From: Agriotes lineatus
Lineage: Eukaryota; Arthropoda; Insecta; Coleoptera; Elateridae
Length of the DNA stretch: 64,000 nucleotides
NCBI GenBank assembly: GCA_940337035.1
Contig: CALNHX010005809.1
Coordinates: forward strand, 36,448 to 100,447
Reading direction: 5' to 3'
Numbering within the stretch: the first letter of the stretch is position 1; every line of letters begins with the position of its first letter. The translations under genes and the position numbers were made by a program. Positions 13,355-24,160 of the stretch are shown here, one piece after another. The notes beneath the pieces were generated by a model. It worked only from the letters and a program-made list of their open reading frames with translations. It did not search any database and was not told where the DNA came from.

Positions 13355-14147
13355 TCGACGGCAGATATTTAAGCCATCTCCGCTTTGCCGACGGTATCGT
13401 ACTCTTTAGCCAAGACATCAAGGAACTGCAGGAAATGTTATGCGAACTTGAGGCGAGATCAGCTGATTGTGGCTTACAGATGAATCTCATTAAGACCAAA
13501 ATAATGACCCAGAAGATGTAATCATCTCAGTGAACAACAATATAATAAACAGAACAGACGAATGCATCTACCTTGGACACAAGATCACACTCGGCAAAGC
13601 AAATCAAACCGCAGAAATAAGTAGACGCATAAGAATGACCTGGGCAGCAGTCTGAAAACTAGGGCATGTAATGAAAAATCAAAGCATACCAATAAATTTA
13701 AAGAAAAAAGTGTTTAATACTTGCGTTTTACCGGTAATGACTTATGCAATGGAAACTATGGCACTAACCATCAAATCTGCTAAAAACCTTAGAGTAACTC
13801 AACGAGCCATAGAAAGGTTGATGCTGGGAGTAAGCCTGAGAGACCATATTCCAAACGAAGTTATTAGGAAAAGAACAAAGGTAGAAGACGTCGTCGAATA
13901 TATTGCAAAGCAGAAATGGAGCTGGGCCGGACATATCGCAGGACAAGACGACTTCAGATGGTCAAAATGCATCCTACAATGGAGGCCACGCTTAAACAAA
14001 CGCAGCGTGGGCAGACCACCAAGACGCTGGCACGATGATTTAAAAGAAACAGCAGGCAGTAAATGGTTACAGCTGGCGCAAGACAGAGAGCTCTGGAAAA
14101 AGAAAGGGGAGGCCTATACCCAGGAGTGGGTGGTTAAAGGCTGTTAA
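13355..14147 (+). pseudogene. RTE-type ORF2, C-terminal third (nested copy)
   Basis: Begins with IDGRYLSHLRFADGIVLFS, where the catalytic pair of motif C, normally FADD, is FADG. After frame breaks around 13520 and 13655, the last 158 codons (13671-14147) are open. They carry the C-terminal signature MLGVSLRDHIPNEVIRKRTK, WAGHIAGQDDFRW, SVGRPPRRWHDDLKETAG and AYTQEWVVKGC. Comparison with the host copy shows the same order of motifs. The RT active site is absent or mutated, so the copy is non-autonomous. Confidence 0.75.
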
Positions 14148-14164
14148 AGAAGAAGAAGAAGAAG
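14148..14164 (+). repeat. GAA microsatellite tail of nested LINE
   Basis: Five GAA-type units directly after the stop codon of the nested copy. The host copy also ends in GAA units near 15189, so the tail belongs to the family. Confidence 0.8.
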
Positions 14165-15188
14165 ATTCGGTTCTATTGAAACATGGGCTTTCTTGCAAGC
14201 AATCGACCAAGCTAGAATTGATTCTCGATACTCCAGTCTTTTAAAATATGTGCATGAAAATGTCACTTCTAACGTTAAAATAAACGAAGACCTGGTAACC
14301 GCTAAAATTAAGATCAATAGAGGTGTGCGTCAAGGAGACCGTATATCTCCAAAGCTATTTACCCTGGCGCTAGAGAATATCTTCAAGTCATTGCCATGAG
14401 AGACCAAAGGCATCAACATCGATGGGTCTTATTTGAGCCACTTGCATTTTGCCGATGATATTGTCCTAATAAGTAGTGATATTCAAGAACTGACCGACAT
14501 GCTAGAACAACTAAATGCAGCGTCAAAAAAGTGGGTTTAAAAATGAACTTCTCCAAGACTAAAGTAATGAGTAATGCCGAAGAAAGTATAAATATAGATA
14601 ACATGATCTTGGAAAACGTAGAAAAATATATATATTTAGGGCACATCATCAAAATAGGTAAAGCAAATCAGACAGGTGAGATAAAGCGTAGAATAAGGCA
14701 GCTTTTGGCAAATTAAAGCATGTACTCAGAAATAGGGATATACCAATAAATCTCAAACGCAAAGTCTTTGACGCGTGTATATTACCAGTAGCGACCTATG
14801 GCTTGGAAACCATGTCAATGACAAAAAAGTGTGCCGACCATCTAAGAGGACTGCAGAGAGCGCTATGCTTGGTATCAGTTTAAGAGACAAAATCAGAAAC
14901 GAAGAAATCCGACAAAGAACCAAAGTCGTTGATATAATAACACGTACGGCAGAACTTAAATGGAAATGGGTAGGACATGTAGGCAGGCAAGATCAAAGCA
15001 GATGGACATGAAGAATAACACAATGGCGACCAAGACAAACAAAGCGCAGTGTAGGCGGACCACAGAAACGATGGCTAGATGACATCAAAAAACTAGCAGG
15101 AAAGTGATGGTTTCAAGTAGCTCAGGATAGAGGAGCATGGAAACATATGGAAGAGGCCTTTGTCCAGGAGTGGACAGAAAACGGCTGA
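14165..15188 (+). pseudogene. RTE-type ORF2 remnant, right half (RT palm to C-terminus)
   Basis: Resumes exactly where the left half stops: SIETWAFLQAIDQARIDSRY, then KINRGVRQGDRISPKLF (motif B), an in-frame TGA near 14397, GINIDGSYLSHLHFADDIVL (motif C, FADD intact), a frameshift near 14525, then YIYLGHIIKIGKANQTGEIK. Further shifts precede LGISLRDKIRNEEIRQRTK, WKWVGHVGRQDQSRW, a basic segment and a final AFVQEWTENG followed by a stop near 15188. The number of shifts marks it as older than the nested copy. Confidence 0.75.
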
Positions 15189-15200
15189 GGAAGAAGAAGG

Positions 15201-17339
15201 AGATATATAAAAATATTATACTACATAGTAGTTCTATTTGTGTGGAATTAATTGTGGAGATTTACTCTAGGTAAACGCATAAATTGTGGATTTTAATACG
15301 ATACATATTTCGTTGTACCCTACTGCTATAATTACCCTAGTTACAATGCTTGTCATGTTTAGATGACAATGTGTAACATTTAGCTTCAATTAACTTGAAA
15401 ACTTTATAGTCGGTTCTAGTAATCAGAGCGGGTTAAAACAGGGTTTATTTAATTTTAACAACTTCAGCAGAACTGTGTAATTAAGTCCTGACATGATTAC
15501 AGGAAATGGAGAAACAGAGATATTTACTTGGCCCAAGCACATAAAAACATGGAGCAATAAATCTGTATTAAAGATTTAATGATCAACCGCCAATTACCAT
15601 TTTTCAAGGTAATGGCTTTCTTGATCGCCGAGCTGGACGTTTTTCAATATTTACAATAATGGACTGAAGAACATTATTGATAAAATTCGTTTAACGGTGT
15701 GTACGGGTGCTACCAACGATAAAACTACCGTCCAGCAACGTTTGCTGAGAAACCTGGGTTGCTGCTCCCCGTATTTAGCCGCTTATTTACTTATTTACCA
15801 CCTAACTTTAAGCCCATATGTGCCGACGAAGCAGCCAGAAAATCTGTGATGATAATAAAACGACAGCAGGCAATTCCCCGTGCTATTTTGTTTTATGTGT
15901 TGCGATATAGGTTACTAGATTGGGTATAAAATATTTCATGAGCATTGCGGTATGAAATTTACGGTGGCGACCCAATAGAACGCTACGCCAGACTGACGTG
16001 AGCCAGAAATACAATATCGCTGTACTCGGAGATAACGAAATACGTGTTTGGGCAATTTTAGAGCTCGATGCTTAAATATTCCCGTTCTGAAGCAAATTTT
16101 TCGCAGGCATGCTATATAAACAGCTTGCCACTCTGTTTCTTTGCCTTCGAAATAGATTTAATTTACTCCAAGCGGCTGACGTTGACACATGTCAGATTAC
16201 ATTTTCTTCGAAATAGTTAAAGCCGGAATACCGAAATAATATAATTTGTCAAGAAATGAGAACACTTTCCTGTTTTTATTCGAATACTGATCGGGCCTCG
16301 CAGCGCCAAATAATTTCATGCCGGATCCTTTGACGTCGGAATTTTCATAAGATTCCGATCTCTCCAAGTTTCCACATATTGCGGGAAGTAGCTTTCCTTT
16401 ATGTTATAGTTGCTATGATTTAAAATACGAAAGCGCAAAAAGGCTACTTTCGAAAACTTGAAAATGCGGCCGCTCCTGGAGATATAACTACATTAAACGG
16501 AAAACTTCGTACTCGCAAAAAGTTAACCGCGTTGTGCAACTTTGTATATTCTATGCACCAGAAAGGGGATTCTATATTTCCACTTCCTTATTCGGCCGGG
16601 TGTCGTTTACAAAATAATACACTTTTGATGTCATATCCTTTCAAGCAGAAAACTGGTCGTTTCAAGTTCCTACTTTCATAAAACAACAAAAACTGTCAAC
16701 GGCGAAATAATAACACGACGTTCTAGAAATGGAAACATAAAAGAAGTCAATTTTGAAAGTTGTCTTGAAGTGTCCGACCCACAAGGGTTTACCTTACTGT
16801 GTTTGCCGTGCCACATCGCACACGTACACCGCAACTCAAATCATCAACCTTTAAAAGTGTAGAAGACCTTCCTAGCCAGATTTCTGCACGTATCTCGAAT
16901 TTAGTCGTTTGTAAAGCTCCATTATTTTTTATGCTCAGGAAATATGAAGCGCTCTACAAACAAATATGGCTTTTCAAAACTCATTTCAGAAGAGAACCCT
17001 TTAAAGCGACGCTGTCATAACCATCTCCTACAAAGGGATACATTTTTTATATTATTTGGTTCTCTCCTCTGAGTAGCATTTTATAGAACTGAACAGACAC
17101 TTTCATTAAAACAAAAAAATAGTGTTTTGGCGCAAGTGAATGTAAATGTTGGTTAGTATACAAATGGAGAGTAGAAGTTAATGTTCTGCTATGAAGACAA
17201 TTTTTAAAATAGAGATATATCAGGCAGTAAATATAAAAATAAATTTTAGATAAAAACGTCTCTACAATAAATACCTGTTCAAGTGACATGTAGCAGAAGC
17301 TCTTATAGTTTAATATGTTATAATGATAACTGCAATTAG
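15201..17339. other. Unassigned DNA
   Basis: Mixed composition, somewhat GC-richer at about 15,700-16,900. A TATA-like CTATATAAAC at about 16113-16122 has no gene downstream that I can support. A 73-codon frame at 16799-17020 has no resemblance to a known family. Confidence 0.4.
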
Positions 17340-17366
17340 TAATACGGATGCGGCCATGATTATATA

Positions 17367-17768
17367 CCATATGATCGAAAACTTTTAACTTCTAGAGGGG
17401 TGTGGATTTTTTAAAAATTTATGATACGTTGGCAGTGATGAGTAAAGGTACTTAATAACATAACCCATACTATTTTGACAGAATCACTTATCTTTTACAG
17501 GATGTTTAATACTGAACACAAGGTGGTGATGTGTATGAAAAATGCAGGAAATCATTTCGAACAGCTGTAGTTGTTTTTGTTACTAATATCTTTATGTATT
17601 CAACAAAAATGTTTGTATTTGTTAAACTGACATTTCTGATATCACCTTAAACTGACAAATATATAAAATTCCAATGTGACTTTTATTACCACAACTGCCA
17701 ACAAATGTTTTTGACAAAATAATTTCACAGCCCTCTAGACTAGGGGATAAAAGTTTTCGATCATACTG
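17367..17768. mobile_element. MITE-1 copy (402 bp), nested, TA-flanked
   Basis: The termini are CCATATGATCGAAAACTTTT and the inverse of CAGTATGATCGAAAACTTTT, with TA at 17365-17366 and 17769-17770. The match continues to CTAGAGGG on both sides. The same terminal sequence (NAGTATGATC) is found at 25555-25738 and 42666-43193. It has no coding capacity and would depend on a Tc1/mariner-type transposase. Confidence 0.8.
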
Positions 17769-17949
17769 TATAACAGCAATGAGATAACATTACACAATAA
17801 AATGATTTTAGTAGGCACAATTAGCTGACATATGTCATAATTAAAGTGAGCGTCAAGCCTACTCGTATATTTGCTACTATGTTTATCTCTTTCTTACTCA
17901 AGCAATTCGTGTTATTTTCTTGTTCATGTTATCTCATTGCTGTTATATA

Positions 17950-18363
17950 CAGATTGTCCCAAATCCATTTTGAACATAGGAAATTAATGAGTGCGACAAG
18001 GAAGACAAAATGAGTAACAGGACAAAGATAGATCATGGCTAGGTACATTTTTAAACTAATGAAACAAACAAACACCTCTGTCAAATATGTTATCTGTCAT
18101 TAAGAGTATAAAGTGAGGTTTAAATAATTAAAATAATTATGTGAATAGTAAACAATAGTACATTTAAACCTCACTTTATACTCTTGTTAATGTCAGATAA
18201 AATATTTGACAGAAGTGTTTGTTTGTTTCATTGACTTAATTTTAGATTAAAAATTTACCTAGCCATGATTACATTCTATCTTTGTCCTGCTACTCATTTT
18301 GTTTATGTCTTCTTTGTCGCGCTCATTAATTTACTATGTTTAAAACGGATTTCGGACAATCTG
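17950..18363. mobile_element. MITE-2 foldback element (414 bp), nested, TA-flanked
   Basis: Almost the whole element is an inverted repeat with arms of roughly 180-200 bp, from CAGATTGTCC inward to CACTTTATACTCTT. The arms differ by small indels and substitutions. TA at 17948-17949 and 18364-18365 is the target duplication. The RNA would form a very long hairpin. Confidence 0.85.
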
Positions 18364-18390
18364 TATAATTTTGGCCCCATCGGTGTAATA

Positions 18391-18679
18391 ACGTTTCGAT
18401 AGTGTATTGGATGTGGCATTAGAAAAACAAGGTTACACAGATTGTATTAGCAAAATAGTTCTGCTTTAGAAGTTTAAGGAATTAATTATCAACATAAATT
18501 CTACAAGATATAATGAAGCACTGGACCATTTGCAATATGTATGTTGAAGAACAACATATACTGTGACGGTCTTAGGGCCACGACCCGATTCCTTGCAGTA
18601 CAACTTAAGAAACAAGTCAATGCTTATTGCCCCAGAGTTGGGGTGTTTTATGTAACTGCAATACTAAGCTTAAATTTCA
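18391..18679. other. Unassigned DNA
   Basis: Nothing recognisable. Confidence 0.4.
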
Positions 18680-19140
18680 ATCAGTAAATGCATTGGAAAA
18701 GAGATGCCACTATTAATAATTGAATTGAAAAAGAAAGCAAAGGGCAAAGCTTGTTTTTCACAGGGTTGAAGTTGACGTTCAAATTAATTAAATATTAGGG
18801 TTGTGCAGAATGAATGGCCGAGCCGAAAGAAATGAATAGTCACAAAAAGGTTTGCGAAGTGCATGTCAATGAAGCGTAGATTTCAATATAGATAAGCAGG
18901 GAAATGGTGAGCGATCTAAAGAAGGTATAGGAAGCCAGAAGAAAATAATAATACGTTGCAAAGAGCAAATAAGAAGTCAGGCAGCAAGACATATAAAAGC
19001 ACGTGAAAAGCAGACAGATAGACATGAAAAATCAAGTCAAAAGCAGACAGAAGGAGATGGAAAAGCAATTATTAGGAAATGAACTCTCTAAAATAATCAG
19101 CGCAATTAACGCGAGTGAAATAGAGCAGAGTAACTAATAA
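18680..19140 (+). repeat. Purine-rich dispersed repeat, copy A
   Basis: Begins AATGCATTGGAAAAGAGATGC, almost as at 51177, and both run on as about 400 bp of purine-rich DNA with shared words such as GAAAAGCA, GCAAAGAGCAA and AAATGAACTC. Class unknown and divergence high. Confidence 0.45.
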
Positions 19141-19400
19141 AACGTGTTTGTGGCGCAAACAGACCTTTTAAAATTAAGAAATGGACAATGTGAGGGTGGT
19201 GTTGAATCTGGTGAAATAATGTACAAAAAAACAAGTTTACATACACACTTTATTCTCCTTGGATAATTATACATACAAAATGCAAAGTATGACTAAGTTG
19301 ACGAGCAACTACTCTTATCTTAATACAAGATTCAGATAAGCTACACGCCATAGCATACAAATCAGTCCGAGGTATAACACAGGGCTATGTTTGGATTTGG

Positions 19401-19606
19401 ATTGCCGTGATGTTTCATGCCCGTAGCTTATATGTAGTAAGTATTCTAATTCAATCGGGGATAAATTACTGATAACGCCATCTCGCTTGTGATCGCCGCA
19501 CTATTGCCGTGATGTTCCATGCCCGCAGCCTATATGCCAGAATTGTCCTAGTCTTAACGGCGACAAATAACTGACAACGCTATCTCACTTGTGGTTACCG
19601 CACTAA
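19401..19606 (+). repeat. Direct tandem duplication, about 102 bp x 2
   Basis: Both units start ATTGCCGTGATGTT.CATGCC and end near ATCTC.CTTGTG..C.CCGCACT. Unit 1 is 19401-19502 and unit 2 is 19503-19606. They differ at scattered positions. No coding content. Confidence 0.75.
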
Positions 19607-20820
19607 AGTGGAACGCGGACCTTCTGGTAGTTCGCTGTAGTTTGGCGTGTTGTGCCGCACGGTGGTAGGTGGCACTGGTAGTGGCTTTGTTTGCTACAAC
19701 AATATTTTAGTTATAAGAAATTTGTAAATATAATTTGTTATCAAATCCATTTTCATAATGTATTTAATTTGATCAAAACCAATTTCCGGTGCCTTGGTGA
19801 CCATAGTAGATCAGATTTTGTTTTTAATAACGGAAATAAAGGAGAGAGCAAATGAATAATTAAATTAAGCTTGTCATGTAGTTTTGTGCTCCACTTCAAC
19901 TAAAGTTTTTATATAATAAATTAAAATATTTCGAGCTAAAAAGTGTATAATTATGTTGACCAAGGGTTGAAGTTTATGTGGAAACGTTTGTGAGATTTTC
20001 CGCAACATAAATTTTCACCGAGAGCACCTTCGACGATCATTGCCAGCCGATCACATCAGTATTCCGATATTGAATTCCGGCCAGAAATAGGGTCTAAAGC
20101 CAGGAATTTCTACTGCGACGCATCAGACAGGAGTGTAGGAGACCGACCAACAGCAAAAACACCGGAGGAAACCGTTCCAGAGGAAGATACCAGCTGGGGC
20201 CTCTTTCCGAACATTGCGAAGAACACACCAAATTTTAAGGTACTGTTTTAACCTAAAAGAATCAGTGTTAGGATAGGTAAATTGGTGTGCATACGAGACC
20301 AGACCTTGATTATCAAGATTCAAGCATATCCTAGCATCCAGAAAAGGCCCAATTCAAATTATAAGCATTTACCCAAATTTGAGGTTAGGCGAAGATAAAA
20401 CAATTGCGAGATTTAGTCGGCGTCCCTTCTGACGTCATGTAACAAATTAATGCCTGAAACAAATGATAATAATAAGAGCCAAAGCGCTACGATTTAAATA
20501 AATAAATACCTCTGCGAATGTTCACAATTTTGATTATTTTAAAGTTAACAACGCTGACTGCACGATACGAACCATTTTGTAGGTTTTGACATATTGCATA
20601 CAATAACTACTTTGTATTGCAACTAATGCAGGTGTACAGTGGCACCCCTGGGAATAGAGTTAATTGTTCTACTGAGCTAGCGTTTTGATAATAAATTGCA
20701 GATAAATAAAATACTTAAGGGGCATATTACCATTTATTTTGGATCAAGTAAATAAAAATACAAGACAGCATATTTTAATCAGTCTAAATTAATTTTATAA
20801 ACAACCCCAAAAGCGAATTA
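19607..20820. other. Unassigned DNA
   Basis: A short block TAGTCGGCGTCCC..C followed by TGACGTCA-like sequence near 20415-20440 is similar to one at about 43232-43252, perhaps a small shared repeat. Nothing else could be supported. Confidence 0.35.
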
Positions 20821-20824
20821 ATAA

Positions 20825-21260
20825 TTATTAGAGCATATCCATAGCAATACAATCTCTCCGATCATGATCGTGTAATACTCTACTGAAAATCGTTTCACAT
20901 ACTTGTTCTTTCCAAGCATTTCGATGTCCTCTTCTTTTCAGTCTCGTTTGAAGTTTCCATAACATTAATTTATTCGGCCATCGATATTCGTTAAACGCGT
21001 CCATACCATCTGAGTCGTTTAGCATCAACGGTTTTCGTGGTATCCATGTTAATTTCCATTTTTCACCAAATCTATTCTCGTTACCCCGCAACATCTCTGA
21101 TATTTTATTTCGATAGATCTGATTTTAGACTTATTATCCTTTCCATTTATAGCCCACGTTTCTGATCAATATGTGGAAATACTTTCCGTAATTATTGTTT
21201 TGTATATTTTTATATAAGTATTTTGTGTAACTTGGGCACTCCATAAGAAATGTTTTGGAC
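20825..21260 (-). pseudogene. LINE ORF2 C-terminal remnant
   Basis: Minus-strand fragments in several frames read SETWAINGKDNKSKIRSIE, then a possible GVTR.D, then AKRLRWYGRV, and finally a basic segment ending in W(L)KEQVCE-like residues. This is the order seen C-terminal to the RT in RTE/CR1-like LINEs (SETW, lGvTR.D, RLRWfGHV.RM, grPr..W). Frame changes and stops are frequent. The fragment at 22355-22505 on the same strand may come from the same element. Confidence 0.55.
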
Positions 21261-22354
21261 AGCCGCGTTGCCTTGTTCTACTCTGCATTTATCTCGTTTG
21301 TGCTACGTCCGTCGTCAGTTATTTTTACACCTATTGTAGATATCTATACGAATCAGTGTTCTTTATTATCTCATAGGTGTTAGATTTCCTCCTGTCCCGC
21401 CTGTGAAATATATTTTGTTTTAGAATGAGTTATTCTAAGTTCTCGGAAGCTATATTTTTTATCAAGTTTTCGTACCATTATAATACATGGAAGTAATATT
21501 ATCTTTTGTTATTAGCCCCACTTAGAATACATTTATTTATGTAATGATTTATATTTAAGCTTTTATAATAATTAGCCCCTCATTACTGCCCTCAATTTTG
21601 TTTTCTAACTAGCTCAACTTATTTCATTTTAGATATAATTGACTCCTTATATCAGGAATCATGCATAAATTGTAATTCTTTAATCTTATTTTCAAATTAA
21701 AATTTGACATTAATATATGACGTTTCAGTAATACAAATCTCCACTTTATATATATTTTAAATGAATTAACTTCACTTCGGGAAAACACTACTGTATTTAC
21801 CAGTAATTTACAGGTAAATGATAGATTTACTTAGCTTGCTATAAATACTAACTTGCATTGCTTTTCTCACAGGGTTTCTGTAAGTTCCTTCTCTTTCACA
21901 TGGCCCTCATGATGAGCTTCAGGTGGCCGCTGGCGATTCTTGCACAGCTGGAACTGGATTCGATAGTTGTTCTAGTTGAAGCTTCTTCTGCGTGATATCC
22001 TCAAAGTCCTACTTTCAAGGTACCTCGCAGATGCTTCCTTGCTTAGGAACTGCAGTTGGGTGACCACTGTGCGTAGGACGCTTGTTTTGCTGGGCATAAA
22101 TATTATATTTTCCGAATTATATTCACTCAATAAAACAAGCACTTTTACTCTCTTCTGGAAAACAATTTTTTACATTCCATTCTTTTCATCAACTAATTGC
22201 TATTTTTTTAAAATATCTCCAAGGAGACCAACTCAATTATTTCATATACAAACGTGACAAATCACATCACAATAAATAACAATCAATATGTACTAAGCTG
22301 GTTATCATAAATTTCTAATTAATAAATTTTGTAGGTCATAATTTAGTATCATTA
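21261..22354. other. Unassigned DNA with a GC-richer block
   Basis: 21,870-22,100 is clearly richer in G+C than its surroundings. The minus strand shows a partly open frame without recognised motifs. It lies between two LINE fragments and may be a further part of that element or an insertion into it. Confidence 0.35.
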
Positions 22355-22505
22355 CAATATATCGCCTTCATCTTCACACATGCTAATCAAATCATCTGCA
22401 AAATCAAATGTATTCAGTGTTGCCATCTGTATAGCAGTGCCCATAGGAGTACATTTCCTTGTCCAGTTTTCTAGATCTCCATCCAAATACCTAAATCTTT
22501 TATAG
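22355..22505 (-). pseudogene. LINE reverse transcriptase fragment (motif C)
   Basis: The minus strand reads DLENWTRKCTPMGTAIQMAT followed by LNTFDFADDLISMCEDEGDI. This fits the RT palm around the catalytic FADD in an insect LINE group with the pattern NWkrKC..MG....lytLhFADD. Only about 50 codons remain. Confidence 0.6.
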
Positions 22506-22595
22506 AACTTGTCGTGTTGCTATATACTTCTCATATTGAAGTTATACGTACATATAAGTTATACGTACATATATACGTAGTTGGATTTATTTTTA

Positions 22596-23190
22596 TTACT
22601 TTCTTTTAGAGTCCCTTGAACCCAAAAATCATATTTTTTTTTTCATTGGTCTGTGTGTGTATCGGCCTGTGAACAGAATATATCAAAAACAAGAAGAGAT
22701 ATGGCATTGAAACTTTATATATAAGTTTTGTGTATTATGTAGATACGACAGCAAGCTTTTGAAGAAAATCGCATAACCGGAAGTAAGTGTTTCCTCTTGT
22801 CATTTTACAGATTTTTTTTTATTTTTTCAAAAACGGCTCTAACGATTTTTTTAAAACTTCACATTTGTTTTACATTTTGAATGTGTATTGATGTGAGATA
22901 AATGATTTTCCAGTTGAATGCTTCTAAAATGGGTTTCTTTTGTTTTTTTTAAATTTTTTTAACTCCTATTTTAAATAGAACACCCGGTATATTATAACAT
23001 TTTTGAATTCAGATTAAAATTCTAGAGAAAATTTGTCTCTTCAATTAACGCTCCATTTTGTACCATTTTTGCAGAATTTGTAATTTTTGACAAATGCTTA
23101 AAAATTTAAAATCAAATTTTTGGCTAATTATAAGATCACTGTAAAAGGAAGTTGTGTGCGTCTATCACACCAGATTTTTTAATCTGAATT
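22596..23190 (+). repeat. Palindrome-headed microsatellite repeat, copy 1
   Basis: One of three copies (others at 51868-52500 and, inverted, 57780-58437). It starts at ACTTTCTTTTA but lacks about 65 bp of the head found in the others. Then come a TGTGTGTGT stretch, GAACAGAATAT.TCAAAAAC, GACAGCAAGCTTTTGAAGAA, ATTTTAAATAGAACACCCGG and a 3' end at CACACCAGATTTTTT. No open frame is conserved between copies. Confidence 0.8.
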
Positions 23191-23600
23191 CTGCCAAAGT
23201 TTGTTTAATGCGACGCTATCGTAGGTCTTTTGTAAATTTATGAATATATACCGTTTGAGTTTTGTTTGAAAAATAAACCATGCCTCTCGCAAGAGTCGAC
23301 TATTTGGGGCGTCAGTCCAAATAGTTACTCATTCATATCTATCCTTCTATTAAAATATTCCTATTTTAACTCCCTACTAAATGAAGGGCTGAAAGCTTCC
23401 TTAGTGATACTTACACATATGTCGATAGGTATGTATCACATACCGTAATAAGTGATTATGGATACCCAATCCTACCTTAGAATGAGAAAGCTGCAAGCAA
23501 ATCTTCGGCGTTTCAAAACTAAAGCCACTCGACTTGGGGTAGGTGCTCCGAACAGAAAATCCTAGTGAAAGGAAGCGGAACGGATCTCACAAGCAACGAA
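23191..23600. other. Unassigned DNA
   Basis: No supported feature; the LINE fragment that follows may begin slightly earlier. Confidence 0.3.
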
Positions 23601-23604
23601 AAAG

Positions 23605-24160
23605 CAAACGGTAATAAAAATTAGAATAGAAACGCGGAATATGTAAAGAACAAAACAAAATGGAGCGCTAAATGAAATAAGAACTTTCGTCTCTGTAGAG
23701 AATTACAAAAAGAACAAAAACCGAGGGTTAAGAAATGTGAAAAAATGAGAACAAGTAAATAAGGGGCTAATAAAAATAGACCTAAATTGACAAGGTCGTG
23801 ATTATGAGAATGGATGTTTCACCCGAGAAAGAAACAAATAACATAAGAAACAAATTTGATGACAATTTGATGGACACGCTTGAAAAGGTGAGTGTCAGAA
23901 GAGACTTGATAATGATGGAAGACTTCAATACCAAGAACATAAATAAGATACAGAACAGAGTAACAGTGAAGATAATACAGATAATAATAGTGTCGGACTA
24001 GTAGCATTATGTGAACAGACAAACCTTAAATTAATAAACGGATACTATCAGCATAGGGATGTACAAAAAATTAACATGGACGCAGCCCACTCGCAATCTT
24101 TAATTCCAAGATGTACGGAATGTGTGATAGATCACTATTTGGTCTTGACCCGCCTTGGCA
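23605..24160 (+). pseudogene. LINE endonuclease remnant
   Basis: A faint start like GTWNVRTL (here KIRIETRNM.RTKQNGALNEI) is followed by an open part at 23798-24001 with DNLMDTLEKVSVRRDLIMME and DFNTKNI, where GDFNAKIG is expected. A second frame gives LCEQTNLKLINGYYQHRDVQ and ends near IDHYLV. This is the apurinic-endonuclease-like domain of an RTE/CR1-type LINE, broken by stops and shifts. No RT follows. Confidence 0.55.

Larger units (their letters stand above)
13351..14164 (+). mobile_element. 5'-truncated RTE-type LINE nested in a relative
   Basis: The insert starts abruptly inside the RT domain just before motif C and ends with a GAA-repeat tail at 14148-14164. It is bounded by 10-bp duplications. 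These are the hallmarks of target-primed reverse transcription with 5' truncation. Its coding sequence is closely similar to the 3' third of the host element, so both belong to related subfamilies. Confidence 0.85.
11890..15200 (+). mobile_element. Old RTE-type LINE, split by a nested LINE
   Basis: Degenerate endonuclease, connector, reverse transcriptase and C-terminal segments lie in the normal order in two blocks, 11890-13350 and 14165-15200. An 814-bp insertion separates them. Removing the insertion and one duplication would restore a continuous reading frame through RT motif A. The 5' end begins inside the endonuclease, so this copy is itself 5'-truncated. The 3' end has a short GAAGAAGAAGG tail at about 15189-15201. 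Confidence 0.75.
17340..18390. mobile_element. MITE-3 (outer element of a three-level MITE nest)
   Basis: The ends TAATACGGATG.GGCCAT and its inverse ATTTTGGCCCCATCGGTGT match the uninterrupted copy at 56321-56588. Sequence belonging to this element is 17340-17366, 17769-17949 and 18364-18390. Two other MITEs occupy the gaps, each flanked by TA. Compared with the solo copy, a further internal stretch of about 38 bp is missing. Confidence 0.8.

Noticed and set aside
16113..16150. TATA-like promoter (CTATATAAAC)
   Set aside because: No downstream coding region or initiator can be supported, and such words are common in AT-rich DNA.
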